A DNA stretch of 64,000 nucleotides from Bradyrhizobium sp. 186 (GCF_023101685.1 NZ_CP082164.1:8308001-8372000), one strand, 5' to 3'; positions 27,732 to 37,555 are shown, counted from the stretch's first letter. Numbers and translations: made by a program. Notes: a model not told the origin generated them from the sequence alone.

Positions 27732-28924
27732 GAGCGGTCTCCCGCGAACAGGCGGTTGACCTTGGCGCCGATCTGATTGAGCGGCAGGATCGCCGCGCAG
27801 ATGCCGGCATTGGCAGCGGCGCCCGGCATGCCCCAGACCACGCTGGAGGCTTCGTCCTGCGCGATGACGCTGCCGCCGGCGGCGACGATGTCCTTACCGC
27901 CGCGCATGCCGTCCGAGCCCATGCCCGTCAGGATGACGGAGAGGATGCTGCCATGCCAGATGTCGATGGCGGAGGTGAAGAGCGGATCGACCGCGGGCTT
28001 GCAGAAATTGACGGCGGGGCCGTCGTCGAGCGCGATCGCGGCGTCCGCACCGCTACGCACGACGCGCATGTGCTTACCGCCCGGCGCGAGATAGATGCGG
28101 CCTGGCTTCACCGGCTCGCCGTCGACCGCCTCACTCGCCGGCTTGCGGCTCGAGCGCGCCAGATGCTCGGCAAGAATGGTGGTGAAGGTCGGCGGCATGT
28201 GCTGGGTGATCAAAACCGGGAAGCGGTCGATCACCGGGCCGAGCTCGGTGACCAGCGCCATCAGCGCCTGCGGACCGCCGGTCGAGGAGCCGATCAGCAG
28301 CACCTTTGGCGCCTGCGCCGAGAACGGACGCGTCACCAGCGACAGCGACGACGGAGCATGCACGGCGGGGGTCGGTGCGGGCGCGGCAGGCCGCGCAACG
28401 GGTCCGCGCGCGGCCGGAGCCGGGCTCGCGGGTGCCAGCGGCGGGCTCGCGACCGCAGGCTTCCGGCGCAGCCGCGCGCCGAGATGGCGGATCTTCTGAA
28501 TGAGGTCGTGATGGAAGATGTCCGCGGCGGACGCTTCGCGCGTGGACTCCGGCTTCGGAATGTAGTCGGCCGCGCCGAGCGACAGCGCCTTGAAGCTGAT
28601 CTCCGCGTTGCGGCGGGTCAGGGTCGAGGCCATGATGATGACGAGATCGCGCTTCTTCGCCAGCAGTTGCGGCAGCGCCGAGATGCCGTCGAGCTCCGGC
28701 ATTTCGATGTCGAGCACGGCCACGTCGGGGTTGATGCGTTCGATCTGGTTGACCGCCTCGAGCCCGGTGCGCAGCGAGGCTGCGACCTCCATGTCGTGCT
28801 CGGCGCCGACCCACCGCGAGATCAGACCGCGAATGACGACGGAGTCGTCGACGATCATCACCCGCAGAGGTCCCGCTTCGCGCGACGGGCTCGTGGTCGA
28901 ATTACCTGCGAACGCAACACTCAT
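27728..28924 (-). CDS. cheB: Chemotaxis methylesterase/deamidase CheB
   Basis: 398 residues. Receiver domain with Asp72 ([13 protein letters not shown]) at about 20-135, an Ala/Pro-rich linker at about 150-195, then the CheB catalytic domain with the serine ([13 protein letters not shown]), histidine ([10 protein letters not shown]) and aspartate ([11 protein letters not shown]) of the triad. The linker is longer than in enteric CheB. It removes the methyl groups added by CheR. Confidence 0.95.
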   Translation of the reverse strand: MSVAFAGNSTTSPSREAGPLRVMIVDDSVVIRGLISRWVGAEHDMEVAASLRTGLEAVNQIERINPDVAVLDIEMPELDGISALPQLLAKKRDLVIIMASTLTRRNAEISFKALSLGAADYIPKPESTREASAADIFHHDLIQKIRHLGARLRRKPAVASPPLAPASPAPAARGPVARPAAPAPTPAVHAPSSLSLVTRPFSAQAPKVLLIGSSTGGPQALMALVTELGPVIDRFPVLITQHMPPTFTTILAEHLARSSRKPASEAVDGEPVKPGRIYLAPGGKHMRVVRSGADAAIALDDGPAVNFCKPAVDPLFTSAIDIWHGSILSVILTGMGSDGMRGGKDIVAAGGSVIAQDEASSVVWGMPGAAANAGICAAILPLNQIGAKVNRLFAGDRS

Positions 28925-28999
28925 TACTCACCAACTCAGACTGAAACGGTACAGTTGAAAACAAACGCCGAAGGGTCCGTTCAGCCTCCGGACGGTCGC

Positions 29000-29365
29000 T
29001 CAGATAAGTCCGACTTCCTGGAATTTCGCCGTCACGATGTCCTTGTCGAACGGCTTCATGATGTATTCGTTGGCGCCGGCGTGCAGCGCACGCGCGATAT
29101 GCGCAACGTCATTCTCGGTGGTGCAGAACACGACCTTGGGCTGGTCGCCTCCCGGCATGCGTCTGAGATGGCCGAGGAACTCATAGCCGTCCATGACCGG
29201 CATGTTCCAGTCGAGCAGCACCGCGTCGGGCAGACCGCGCTTGCAGGCCTCCAACGCCTTCTCACCGTCCTCGGCTTCGAGAATCTGGAAGTCGAGGCCT
29301 TCCAGGATCCGGCGCGCAACCTTGCGGATGACGCTGGAATCATCAACGACGAGACAAGTTCGCAT
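29000..29365 (-). CDS. cheY: Single-domain response regulator, CheY-like
   Basis: 121-residue stand-alone receiver domain. The acidic pair is Asp8/Asp9, the phosphoacceptor is Asp52 (LLDWNMPVMDG), the Thr is in VVFCTTEND and the Lys is in YIMKPFDKD. It lies between cheW and cheB, so it most likely signals from CheA to the flagellar switch or acts as a phosphate sink. Confidence 0.9.
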   Translation of the reverse strand: MRTCLVVDDSSVIRKVARRILEGLDFQILEAEDGEKALEACKRGLPDAVLLDWNMPVMDGYEFLGHLRRMPGGDQPKVVFCTTENDVAHIARALHAGANEYIMKPFDKDIVTAKFQEVGLI

Positions 29366-29437
29366 GTGAACCTCCGCTTCCTGTCCCCTTTGCGGGGCAC
29401 TTCCAATTGCAAGTCCGTCGGCAGCTATGCCGCCGTA

Positions 29438-29908
29438 TCAGGCCGCCATCATCTCGGGCGCGAGTTCGAGGACGCGATCGACGTCGAGGACGACCATGAG
29501 CTGGCCGTCGAGGCGGTGGACGCCGCCGGCGAGCTTGGCCATGCGGGGATCGAGGTTGACGGGGTTTTCTTCCTTGTTGTCCTCGGCAAGCCGCAGCACC
29601 TCGCCGATCTGGTCGATCAGCAGGCCGTAGGATTCACCGCGCAGGTCGACACCGACCGCCATCGGCAGCTTGCCGTCCTCGGGCTTGGGCAGGCCGAGCC
29701 GGGCGCGCATGTCGACCACGGTGACGATGCGGCCGCGCAGGTTCAGCACGCCCGCGATCTCGCGCGAGGCCAACGGCACGCGGGTGACGCGCTCGGGCAT
29801 GAACACGTCCTGGACCCGGGAGATCGGCAGGCCGAACAGCTGGCCGCCGATCATCGCGGTGACGTATTCGACCATGGCGCCTTCGCCGGACTGGGTCTTG
29901 TTGCTCAT
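29438..29908 (-). CDS. cheW: Chemotaxis coupling protein CheW
   Basis: 156-residue single CheW-like SH3 domain (EYVTAMIGGQLFGLPISRVQDVF, then VLNLRGRIVTVVDMRARLGL). It couples chemoreceptors to CheA. It is separated from cheA by 21 bp in the same transcript. Confidence 0.94.
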   Translation of the reverse strand: MSNKTQSGEGAMVEYVTAMIGGQLFGLPISRVQDVFMPERVTRVPLASREIAGVLNLRGRIVTVVDMRARLGLPKPEDGKLPMAVGVDLRGESYGLLIDQIGEVLRLAEDNKEENPVNLDPRMAKLAGGVHRLDGQLMVVLDVDRVLELAPEMMAA

Positions 29909-29929
29909 TGATGTATCTCCTTGCCGTCC

Positions 29930-32746
29930 TTACGCCGCCGCCCGGCTCAGCTCGGAGGCGCCGGCGGCGCCCGCGGTCTGTTCCTTCAGCGCCGCGATCA
30001 GGCCGGGACGGTCGAACTTGGCGACATAGTCGTGGAAGCCGGCCTGCCGGCCGCGCTCGATCGCCGCCGGCGACACCAGCGCGGAGAGGCCGATGATCGG
30101 CATCGAACCCAGATTGTTGTCGGAGCGGATCACTTCGGCGAACTCGAACCCGTTCATGTCGGGCATCTCGATGTCGGTCAGGACCACGTCGAAGGTTTGC
30201 GCGCGCAGCGCGGCCAGGCCCTCCTGCGCGGTCGGCGCGGTGCGGACGCGGTAGCCGGCGGCCTTGAGCACCGGGGCCAGCATGTTGCGGAAGAAGGCGC
30301 TGTCGTCGACCAAGAGCACCGACTGCGAGTGCATCGACGGCTTCATCTCCTTGCGGGTGAACCAGTCGGCAAACGCCATCGGCAGGAAGTGGCCGACGTC
30401 GATCACCTCGGTGGCCTGGCCCTTGATCACGGCCGAGCCCAGGATGCCGCTGGAGGAGCCGCCGACCTCGATGTTGAGCCGTTCCTCGACGATGTCGATG
30501 ATCTCGTCGACGACCAGGCCCATGGAGCGGCCGTCATCGGAGAACACCAGGATCGGCTGGGCGCCCTGCGACGCGATGGTGACGCTCTCCATGGCGACCA
30601 GCGGCATCAGCTGCTCGCGGTACTGCACCATGTAGCGGCCGTTGGAGAACTCGATCTTGTCGGCCGGCAGCTCTTCCAGGCGGGTGACGAGCCCGAGCGG
30701 GACCGCCTTGGGCTGGCTGGAGCCGGCGCGGAACACCAGCAGCGAGGTGGTCTGCTCGGCCGAGGAGGAATGATGGCCGGCGGCCTCGTCGGCCATGTCA
30801 TGGGCCGAGGAGCCGGAGGCGCCCAGGGCTTTGGCAATGCCGTTGGGGTCGATGATCATGATGACGGCGCCATCGCCCAAAATGGTGTTGCCGGAGAACA
30901 TGTCGATGTGGCGCAGCTTCGTCGACATCGGCTTGACCACGATTTCTTCGGTGTGGAACACGCCGTCGACCACGATGCCAAAGGTCTGGCTGCCGACCTG
31001 GGTCACCACGATAAAGCCGTTCTCGGGATCGGAGGCGGCGCCGTCGTCGATCTTGAGCAGCTTCTTGAGGTGGATCAGCGGCAACAGCTTGTTGCGCAAC
31101 CTGAGGACGGCCGTGTCCTTGATGCGCTCGATGCGGTGCTCGGAGTTGGCCCGGGCCCGCACCAGCTCGACGACCGCGAGCTGCGGGATCGCGAAGCGGT
31201 CGCCGGCGGCCTCCACGATCAGCGCCGAGACGATGGCGAGCGTCAGCGGGATCTTGATGGTGACGGACGAGCCTTCACCGGCGACGCTCTTGATGTCGAT
31301 GGTGCCGCCGATCTGGTCGATATTGGTGCGCACCACGTCCATGCCGACGCCGCGGCCGGAGACCGAGGTGATGGCGGCCGCGGTCGAGAAGCCCGGCGCG
31401 AAGATGAACTTGTGGATCTGGGCTTCCGACATCTTCTCCAGCTCGGCCTCGGTGACGAGGCCCGAGGAGATCGCCTTGGCCTTGATCCTGTCGGTGTTGA
31501 GGCCGCGGCCGTTGTCGGCGATGCAGATGATGATGTGGCCGCCCTCGTGATAGGCGGACAGCCGGATGGTGCCCTGCTCGCCCTTGCCGCTCGCGGTGCG
31601 CTCGGCCGGGGTCTCCAGGCCATGATCGGCGGAGTTGCGCACCATGTGGGTGAGCGGGTCCTTGATCAGGTCGAGCACCTGGCGGTCGAGCTCGGTGTCG
31701 GCGCCGTGCATCTCCAGATCGATCTGCTTGCCGAGTTCGCTCGAGAGGTCGCGGACGATGCGCGGCAGTTTCTGCCAGGCGTTGCCGATCGGCTGCATGC
31801 GCGTCTTCATGACGCCCTCCTGCAGCTCGGCGGTGACGTTGGAGAGCCGCTGCAACGGCACCTTGAACTCGGTGTCCTCGTTGCGGCGGGAGATCTCGAG
31901 CAGCTGGTTGCGGGTCAGGACCAGCTCGGAGACCATGGTCATCAAATGCTCCAGCGTATCCACGTTGACGCGGATCGACTGGTTGGCGATGCGGTCGCCC
32001 TCGCCGGCAACCTCGTCCGCCATCGACTTCTTCGGTGCGGCCTTGTCCTTGCCGGGCTTGGCGGCTTCCTTGGCCGTTGGCTTGGCGGTTGCCTTGGCTG
32101 GTTCCTTGGCGGCAGCGGGGGCCGGCGCCGGCTCGGGGGCAACGTCAACCTTGGCAACGGGCGCGGGCGCTTCGATCGCGGTCTCGCGGAAGGCGCGCTC
32201 GAGCTCGTCCAGCGACACTTCGCCCGGACGCAGCGGGCGCTCCAGGGTCTGGTCGATCAGCGCGCCCTGGCTCATGTCCTTTGCGGGCGCGGCCTCGGCA
32301 GCCGGGGCGTCCGGCACCAGCGGCGGCGCGTCGGCGACAGGAGCCGCCGCTCCGGCCGCCATGGCGGCCATGCCCTGCTCGACCATCGCTTCCAGCTTGT
32401 CGATGAGGTCGCGGTCGGTGCCCTCCGGCTCGGCTTCGGTGGCTTCGAGACCGGCCAGAATTTCCTTGATGCGGTCGATCGAGGACAGGATCACCGTCAC
32501 CGCCTGCCCCGTCACCGGCATGCCGTCACGGAATTTGCTCATCAAGGTCTCGCCGGCATGCGCCAGCGCTTCCAGACGCGGCAACCCGAGGAAGCCGCAA
32601 GTGCCCTTGATGGTGTGGACCAGGCGGAAGATGTTATCCAGGATCTTGGCGTTGTTCGGCTCCTGCTCGAACTTCACCAGCTGATTGTCGACGGTGTCCA
32701 GGCTCTCGCTGGTCTCCGTCAAAAACTCCCGCAACAGATCATCCAT
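29930..32746 (-). CDS. cheA: Hybrid chemotaxis kinase CheA with C-terminal receiver
   Basis: 938 residues, far longer than the usual 650-700. Domains in order: Hpt with phospho-His44 (RLVHTIKGTCGFLG); an Ala/Pro/Lys-rich linker at about 135-240; dimerisation; HATPase_c (MVRNSADHGLETPAER, then IADNGRGL and GRGVGMDVVRTNI); a first CheW-like domain; a second CheW-like module (TSLLVFRAGSSQPKAVPL to EVIDVGHFLPMAF); and a receiver domain (LLVDDSAFFRNML, DVVLTDIEMPDMNGFEF). The fused receiver and doubled CheW-like region resemble the CheA/CheY hybrids found in alphaproteobacteria. It is the first gene of the che operon. Confidence 0.93.
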   Translation of the reverse strand: MDDLLREFLTETSESLDTVDNQLVKFEQEPNNAKILDNIFRLVHTIKGTCGFLGLPRLEALAHAGETLMSKFRDGMPVTGQAVTVILSSIDRIKEILAGLEATEAEPEGTDRDLIDKLEAMVEQGMAAMAAGAAAPVADAPPLVPDAPAAEAAPAKDMSQGALIDQTLERPLRPGEVSLDELERAFRETAIEAPAPVAKVDVAPEPAPAPAAAKEPAKATAKPTAKEAAKPGKDKAAPKKSMADEVAGEGDRIANQSIRVNVDTLEHLMTMVSELVLTRNQLLEISRRNEDTEFKVPLQRLSNVTAELQEGVMKTRMQPIGNAWQKLPRIVRDLSSELGKQIDLEMHGADTELDRQVLDLIKDPLTHMVRNSADHGLETPAERTASGKGEQGTIRLSAYHEGGHIIICIADNGRGLNTDRIKAKAISSGLVTEAELEKMSEAQIHKFIFAPGFSTAAAITSVSGRGVGMDVVRTNIDQIGGTIDIKSVAGEGSSVTIKIPLTLAIVSALIVEAAGDRFAIPQLAVVELVRARANSEHRIERIKDTAVLRLRNKLLPLIHLKKLLKIDDGAASDPENGFIVVTQVGSQTFGIVVDGVFHTEEIVVKPMSTKLRHIDMFSGNTILGDGAVIMIIDPNGIAKALGASGSSAHDMADEAAGHHSSSAEQTTSLLVFRAGSSQPKAVPLGLVTRLEELPADKIEFSNGRYMVQYREQLMPLVAMESVTIASQGAQPILVFSDDGRSMGLVVDEIIDIVEERLNIEVGGSSSGILGSAVIKGQATEVIDVGHFLPMAFADWFTRKEMKPSMHSQSVLLVDDSAFFRNMLAPVLKAAGYRVRTAPTAQEGLAALRAQTFDVVLTDIEMPDMNGFEFAEVIRSDNNLGSMPIIGLSALVSPAAIERGRQAGFHDYVAKFDRPGLIAALKEQTAGAAGASELSRAAA

Positions 32747-32875
32747 GAAAACAGGCCTTCATACAGGGAGGGCACGCACAATTGTGATGTGCCATTTCAG
32801 AATGGGGCCAGCTTCACCGCAAAGCGTTTAATATTGGTTGAGTATGTGGAAAAGAACGGAACCAACAAAGAGATA

Positions 32876-32902
32876 AGGCGCTCCGGACAAGCCGAAGCGC
32901 CT
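32876..32902 (-). terminator. Terminator after chpT
   Basis: AGGCGCTCCGG (32876-32886) and CCGAAGCGCCT (32892-32902) form an 11-bp stem with one mismatch. On the minus strand it is followed by a T-rich TATCTCTTTG. It lies about 40 bp beyond the chpT stop. Confidence 0.7.
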
Positions 32903-32942
32903 CGTAAAGATTCGATTAACTGCCTGAGAATCGACCGCGCGT

Positions 32943-33596
32943 TTACGAAGCGGTAACGATGATGGCTTCGCCTTCAGGCCTGAGCGTCACGGTGAGTCCG
33001 CAAGCCTGCGCCAGCAGCCGCGTATAATAGGGCTGGATCGCGTGCGCATCCGCTGCGGGACCACGCTCGCCGCTCAGGAGCTCGGCAATATTTTGCGGCA
33101 GGCGCGCATTGTGGCCTGTCGCAGTGATTCGGAAGCTCATGGTCTCGCCCTCGCCGATCGGATCGATCGTCAGCATGCCACCGCGCGGGATCGTGTGCTG
33201 GGCGACGACCAGCATATTGAGCAACAGCTTGACGCGGTTCTTAGGCAGCAGCAGCCGCGGCAAATTCCACGTGATCCTGCATTTGCCATCCTCGATGTGG
33301 CCGCGCGCCATGGTCTGGGCATCACCGACGTCGATCTGCGCACCGGAGGAGCCGGCCGCGCCGAAGGCGAGACGGCAGAACTGGAGGCGGGCGGAAGCGG
33401 TCTTGGCGCTCTTGCGAATCAGGTCGAGCGCGAACTCGCGGTCCTCGGGCTTGGGATCGTCGTCGAGCACTTCGAGCCCGTTGACGATGGCGCCGACAGG
33501 GCTGATGAGATCATGGCAAACCCGCGAGCACAGGAGCGCCGCGAGTTCGAGCATGTCGGGAGCGGTGGCGGTACCGGGTGACGAAGCGTCAGACAT
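32943..33596 (-). CDS. chpT: Histidine phosphotransferase ChpT
   Basis: 217 residues. A helical DHp-like N-terminal domain carries His28 (LLCSRVCHDLISPVGAIVNGLEVL). It is followed by a degenerate HATPase-like domain that lacks a functional ATP lid. In alphaproteobacteria ChpT relays phosphate from CckA to CtrA and CpdR. The start at 33596 is the family start; the longer open frame upstream is not conserved. It lies upstream of cheA on the same strand, about 200 bp apart, with its own terminator. Confidence 0.9.
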   Translation of the reverse strand: MSDASSPGTATAPDMLELAALLCSRVCHDLISPVGAIVNGLEVLDDDPKPEDREFALDLIRKSAKTASARLQFCRLAFGAAGSSGAQIDVGDAQTMARGHIEDGKCRITWNLPRLLLPKNRVKLLLNMLVVAQHTIPRGGMLTIDPIGEGETMSFRITATGHNARLPQNIAELLSGERGPAADAHAIQPYYTRLLAQACGLTVTLRPEGEAIIVTAS

Positions 33597-33778
33597 AAAG
33601 GGTTCCTGGAATTGCAAGGCGCGGACGCGGCGAATCACGCATGCTTGACGAATGGCGGCGGTTCTAACATTCGCAAGCCGGTCGCAGCTAGCTTGCGATA
33701 GGTTCGAAGCGGCCATAAGCCCAAGGCGAGCTAACGGCGAATCAACCGAGAGAGGCGAGACTTGCCGATGAATGAGGC

Positions 33779-34606
33779 ATGCAGGTGAGGATCATCGACG
33801 GCACAGCCGCATCCACTTTGATGGAGCCGCTCACGGCGCTGGTGGTGAAGGCGGGCGAAGTCATCCTCGCGGTCAACCGCGCGGCGATGCGGGTCGACGG
33901 CAAGCAGGACGGCTCGCCGGTCACCGAGGCCGATCTTGCCGCCGACCGCATCATCGCGGAGGGCCTGGTGCAGCTTGCGGGCGACGTGCCTTCGCTCTCC
34001 GAGGAGCGGACCGAGCTCGCCTGCCCGCCGTTTCGCGACAGCTTCTTCCTGATCGATCCCCTCGACGGCACCAAGGAGTTTGTCGCCGGCCGCGACGAGT
34101 TCACCGTCAACCTCGCGATCGTGACCTGCGGCGTGCCGCTGCTCGGCATTGTCAGCGCACCCGCGCTCGGGCTGCTGTGGCGCGGCATCGTTGGCCAGGG
34201 CGCCGAGTGCGTGACATTTGACGGCGCTACCATGGGGGCTGCCAAACCGATCCATACCCGCAAGCTGCCGAAACCGGGCGAGCCCTGGATCGCGGCGGTG
34301 AGCCGCTCGCATGGCGATCCGAAGAGCGAGGCGTTCATCGAGAGCCGGCCCAATGCCGTGCGCAGAATGGTCGGCTCGGCCGTGAAATTCGGCCGGATCG
34401 CGGAGGGCAGCGCCGACATCTATCCCCGGTTCGGGCCAACGTGTGAATGGGACGTCGGCGCCGGCTGCGCCGTCGTGACCGCCGCCGGCGGCAGGGTGAC
34501 CGACGGCCAGGGTGGCGAGCTCCGGTTCGGCGAACGGCGCGACACCGGCTTCATCATCCCGGAGTTCATCGCCTGGGGCGACCCGCAGGCGGTAGGGACT
34601 CACTGA
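33779..34606 (+). CDS. cysQ: 3'(2'),5'-bisphosphate nucleotidase CysQ
   Basis: 275 residues of the inositol-monophosphatase superfamily. Metal-site motifs are intact: the EE in LSEERTEL, DPLDGTKEF and CEWDVGAGCAVV. It hydrolyses phosphoadenosine phosphate (PAP), a by-product of sulfate assimilation and of sulfotransferases, which matters in rhizobia that sulfate Nod factors or surface sugars. A start at 33821 (MEPLTALVV) is possible. Its stop overlaps that of the convergent YHS gene. Confidence 0.92.
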   Translation: MQVRIIDGTAASTLMEPLTALVVKAGEVILAVNRAAMRVDGKQDGSPVTEADLAADRIIAEGLVQLAGDVPSLSEERTELACPPFRDSFFLIDPLDGTKEFVAGRDEFTVNLAIVTCGVPLLGIVSAPALGLLWRGIVGQGAECVTFDGATMGAAKPIHTRKLPKPGEPWIAAVSRSHGDPKSEAFIESRPNAVRRMVGSAVKFGRIAEGSADIYPRFGPTCEWDVGAGCAVVTAAGGRVTDGQGGELRFGERRDTGFIIPEFIAWGDPQAVGTH

Positions 34607-35133
34607 CTGAGCTTTTCCTGGAGCGCCGGCCAGCGCTTGCCCACCTCATAGAGGAAACGCTCCGGATCGGCAGCGAAGGCGTCACGATTGGCTTCCCGGC
34701 TGAACAGATAAAGCCGCTGCGCCGAGATCACGAAGAAGCGCGGATTGCCGGCGATGGTCACGCCGCGGGCGATGTCAGCCGGATCATAGCCGCCGAACTG
34801 CGGCCCGTAGATCTCGGGATGAGCCAGGAAAGACGCCCGGTTGCCCTCGTTCCGGAAGCGCCAGACCGCGCCCCAGAGATTCGTTTCGAACTCGGCGGTG
34901 CCCGGCTCGGCGCCGCCGTCGACGAAATAGGCCACGGGGTCGAAGCCCTCGATGGCCACGCCGCTGAAACGGTTGACGACAATCCGCTCGGTGGTGGCCG
35001 CCTGTGCCGACACCCCGGAGAACGCGATCCAAATGCCCGCCAGCAGGCAGACCAGACGGCCGATCAAGGCAATTCCGGGGCGCAAAGGGCTATCTTCCTG
35101 CCGTTGTGCCGTCATAGTTGCTGCGGATAACAT
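34600..35133 (-). CDS. Exported YHS-domain protein
   Basis: 177 residues (171 if started at 35115). An N-terminal hydrophobic segment (LIGRLVCLLAGIWIAFSGVSAQA) acts as a signal or anchor. A YHS-type domain follows (GVAIEGFDPVAYFVDGGAEPGTAEFE, then FRNEGNRASFLAHPEIYGPQFGGYDP). YHS domains are small, often metal-associated modules; the cysteine-containing copper site is not obvious here. The function is unknown. Confidence 0.8.
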   Translation of the reverse strand: MLSAATMTAQRQEDSPLRPGIALIGRLVCLLAGIWIAFSGVSAQAATTERIVVNRFSGVAIEGFDPVAYFVDGGAEPGTAEFETNLWGAVWRFRNEGNRASFLAHPEIYGPQFGGYDPADIARGVTIAGNPRFFVISAQRLYLFSREANRDAFAADPERFLYEVGKRWPALQEKLSQ

Positions 35134-35224
35134 CCGAGTCGAGGGGACATTCGGCGCAACCTAGAGCCGTGCCTGTTGGCGTCAGGTTAAGGAAGCGACC
35201 GGATTCGATACCAGGGGTTCTTTT

Positions 35225-35830
35225 ATGACTTTCGCATCACGTCTCGCTGCGGTCGCGCTTGCCGCGCTGGTCGGCTGGATCGTGCCGGCCTCCGCCCAGC
35301 AGGCGCCGCCGCCCAATCTGCCGCCGCCGCAGCGGACCCCGACGCCCAGCACCTATGGGCCGGACGAGCTCGTGAACGCCGGCCACCGCTTCTTCGGCAA
35401 CGTCTCGCGCGGGCTCGCCTCGATCATCGAGAAGGCAGTCAGCCAATGGGGTCTGCCGAACGGCTATATCCTGGGTGAGGAAGGGTCCGGCGCCTTCGTT
35501 GCCGGCCTGCGCTATGGCGAAGGCACGCTCTACACCAAGAACGCCGGGGACCTGCGCGTCTTCTGGCAGGGTCCCTCGCTGGGGTTCGACTGGGGCGGCG
35601 ACGGCGCGCGCACCATGACGCTGGTCTATAACCTGCCCGCCACCAACGCGATCTACCAGCGCTTCGCGGGCCTCGACGGCTCGGCCTACATCATCGGCGG
35701 CTTCGGCATGACGGCGCTCACCGCCAACAACATCGTGCTGGTGCCGATCCGCTCGGGGCTCGGCCTGCGGCTGGGAGCCAATATCGGCTACCTGAAATAT
35801 ACCCCGCGCGCGACCTGGAACCCGTTCTAA
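35225..35830 (+). CDS. eipA: EipA-like envelope integrity protein (DUF1134)
   Basis: 201 residues: signal peptide ending at SAQQA, a Pro-rich spacer, then a DUF1134 domain (GYILGEEGSGAFVAGLRYGEGTLYTKNAG and GFDWGGDGARTMTLVYNL). In Brucella EipA is a periplasmic beta-barrel protein needed for envelope integrity and virulence. Length and domain match that family well. Confidence 0.85.
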   Translation: MTFASRLAAVALAALVGWIVPASAQQAPPPNLPPPQRTPTPSTYGPDELVNAGHRFFGNVSRGLASIIEKAVSQWGLPNGYILGEEGSGAFVAGLRYGEGTLYTKNAGDLRVFWQGPSLGFDWGGDGARTMTLVYNLPATNAIYQRFAGLDGSAYIIGGFGMTALTANNIVLVPIRSGLGLRLGANIGYLKYTPRATWNPF

Positions 35831-35949
35831 GGCTCCCTCCTCCGGTCCAGTTCCGGATTCACGTTAACAACAGGGCGGGGCTGGCTTTTTGCCGGCCCGC
35901 CATGCATTGTCATTGGTAAATTTTTCGTTGTTTTTGGGAGTTCTGGCCG

Positions 35950-37248
35950 ATGGTCGAACCGATCATGTACCTGGCGATCGGTTTCCTGCTCTCGATGCTG
36001 TGCGGGCTCGCGATCGTGCCGCTGGTGCATAACCGCGCGGTACGCCTGACCACGCGACGGCTCGAGGCCGCCACCCCTCTGTCGATGGCGGAGATCCAGG
36101 CCGACAAGGACCAGCTCCGCGCCGGATTCGCCATGTCGGCGCGACGGCTCGAGATGAGCGTCGACCAGCTCAAGAACAAGACCACGAGCCAGCTCGCCGA
36201 GCTCGGCAAGAAGAGCGACGCCATCAACCGCATGAAGATCGAGCTCGGCGAGAAGAACGCCACGATCTTCGCACTCGAGGCGCGCGAGAAGGCGGTGAAG
36301 GAGCAGCTCCGCGCCACCGAAGAGGAGTTCAACGCCAAGACCGAAGGCCTGCGTTCCGCCGAGCACGCGCTCGCCAACAAGCAGGGCGAGCTCGCCAAGA
36401 TCAATTCCGAGCTGTCCGACCGTTCGATGATGGCGGAGAGCCGCCAGGTCGAGCTCGTCGCGATGCGCGCGCAGATCGAGGAATTGAAGTATCGCGTCGG
36501 CGATGCCGAGAAGGAGTTTGCCGCCACGCAAGCGAGATTGACGCAGGAGCGCTCGGAATCGGAGACCGTCTCGCGCGAGCTTTTGGATGCGCGCGGCCGT
36601 GTCGAGAATTTGAGCCAGCGCGTCACCGAGCTCGATCGCCAGCTCATCGTCCAGGTCAAGGAGGCCGAGATGCTGTCTGGCCGCGTCGCCGACCTCGAAG
36701 GGCGCCTCGCCACGCAGGGCAAGCTGCTCGCCGAGCGCGACTACGAGAACAACCAGCTCCGCCAGGCCAGTGAGAGCAATGAACGCATCATCAAGGAATT
36801 GCGCGTCGAGATCGCCGCGCTGAGCGGCGGCAAGTCGTCGGCCGCAGTCGAAGCGCTCCGCGCGGAAAAGACCGCGCTGGAGGAGCAGCTCAAGACCGCA
36901 CGCGACGAGCGCGCCAAACTCCAGCGCGACATCAATGCGATCCAGCAGCAGGCGGAGAGCTCCTGGGCGACCGAGCGCATGGAAAACGCGCTGCTGCGCG
37001 AACGCATCAACGACATCGCCGCCGAAGTGGCAAAACTCGCGATGCAACTCGAAGGCCCGAACTCGCCGATCGAGGCGCTGCTTGCGGCCGAGGCGGGCCA
37101 GCCTCCGAAGCCGGCGCCGCGCCCGGCCAATGGCGCCACGACAAATGGCGCGGTCACGGCGAGCCTGCCCGAAGGCGGCGGAACGCTGGCTGAGCGCATC
37201 CGCGCCCTCCAGGCCCATGCCTCCCGCGCCCGCCAGCAGGGCGTGTGA
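35950..37248 (+). CDS. Membrane-anchored long coiled-coil protein
   Basis: 432 residues. One N-terminal membrane helix (MYLAIGFLLSMLCGLAIVPLV, about 6-26) is followed by about 330 residues of near-continuous heptad coiled coil rich in Glu/Lys/Arg/Leu, and a Pro/Ala-rich C-terminal tail. The topology suggests a scaffold or spacer projecting into the cytoplasm. No named family is recognised. It is the last core gene before the tRNA-Val island boundary. Confidence 0.75.
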   Translation: MVEPIMYLAIGFLLSMLCGLAIVPLVHNRAVRLTTRRLEAATPLSMAEIQADKDQLRAGFAMSARRLEMSVDQLKNKTTSQLAELGKKSDAINRMKIELGEKNATIFALEAREKAVKEQLRATEEEFNAKTEGLRSAEHALANKQGELAKINSELSDRSMMAESRQVELVAMRAQIEELKYRVGDAEKEFAATQARLTQERSESETVSRELLDARGRVENLSQRVTELDRQLIVQVKEAEMLSGRVADLEGRLATQGKLLAERDYENNQLRQASESNERIIKELRVEIAALSGGKSSAAVEALRAEKTALEEQLKTARDERAKLQRDINAIQQQAESSWATERMENALLRERINDIAAEVAKLAMQLEGPNSPIEALLAAEAGQPPKPAPRPANGATTNGAVTASLPEGGGTLAERIRALQAHASRARQQGV

Positions 37249-37408
37249 GCGGGCGAAAGCGCGGTTTCCTTTGCGAATTGCGTGGTCTACGGAAGGTTTT
37301 CAGGCCTCAGAGCGCCTGGAAACTTGACACCTTCGGCCCGCACTTCTAAATCGCGGGCTCCGATATGCCGGCCGGCCGAAAAAGTCCGGCCGCTTGCATG
37401 ATGGTCCC

Positions 37409-37483
37409 GGGCGCATAGCTCAGCGGGAGAGCGTTCCCTTCACACGGGAGAGGTCCAAGGTTCGATCCCTTGTGCGCCCACCA
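37409..37483 (+). tRNA. tRNA-Val (anticodon CAC)
   Basis: A complete 75-nt cloverleaf. Acceptor GGGCGCA pairs with TGCGCCC, the D arm is GCTC-AGCGGGA-GAGC, the anticodon stem TTCCC/GGGAG encloses loop TTCACAC (anticodon CAC), and the T arm carries TTCGATC. The 3' CCA is encoded. Everything downstream to the window end has accessory character. Confidence 0.95.
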
Positions 37484-37526
37484 TTAAGCCCCTTGAATCA
37501 GCCATTTAGCGATGCAGTTCTCCAAG

Positions 37527-37555
37527 GTTGTGCCCCAAAAAAGCTGGGGCACAAC
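37527..37555. repeat. Perfect inverted repeat just after tRNA-Val
   Basis: GTTGTGCCCCA (37527-37537) and TGGGGCACAAC (37545-37555) form an 11-bp perfect stem with a 7-base loop, 44 bp past the tRNA. It could be the tRNA terminator, or a recombinase arm site at the island edge. Confidence 0.6.

Noticed and set aside
29921..32956. 1011-codon frame opposite cheA
   Set aside because: Antisense shadow with low-complexity His/Arg/Gly composition; cheA on the other strand is unambiguous.
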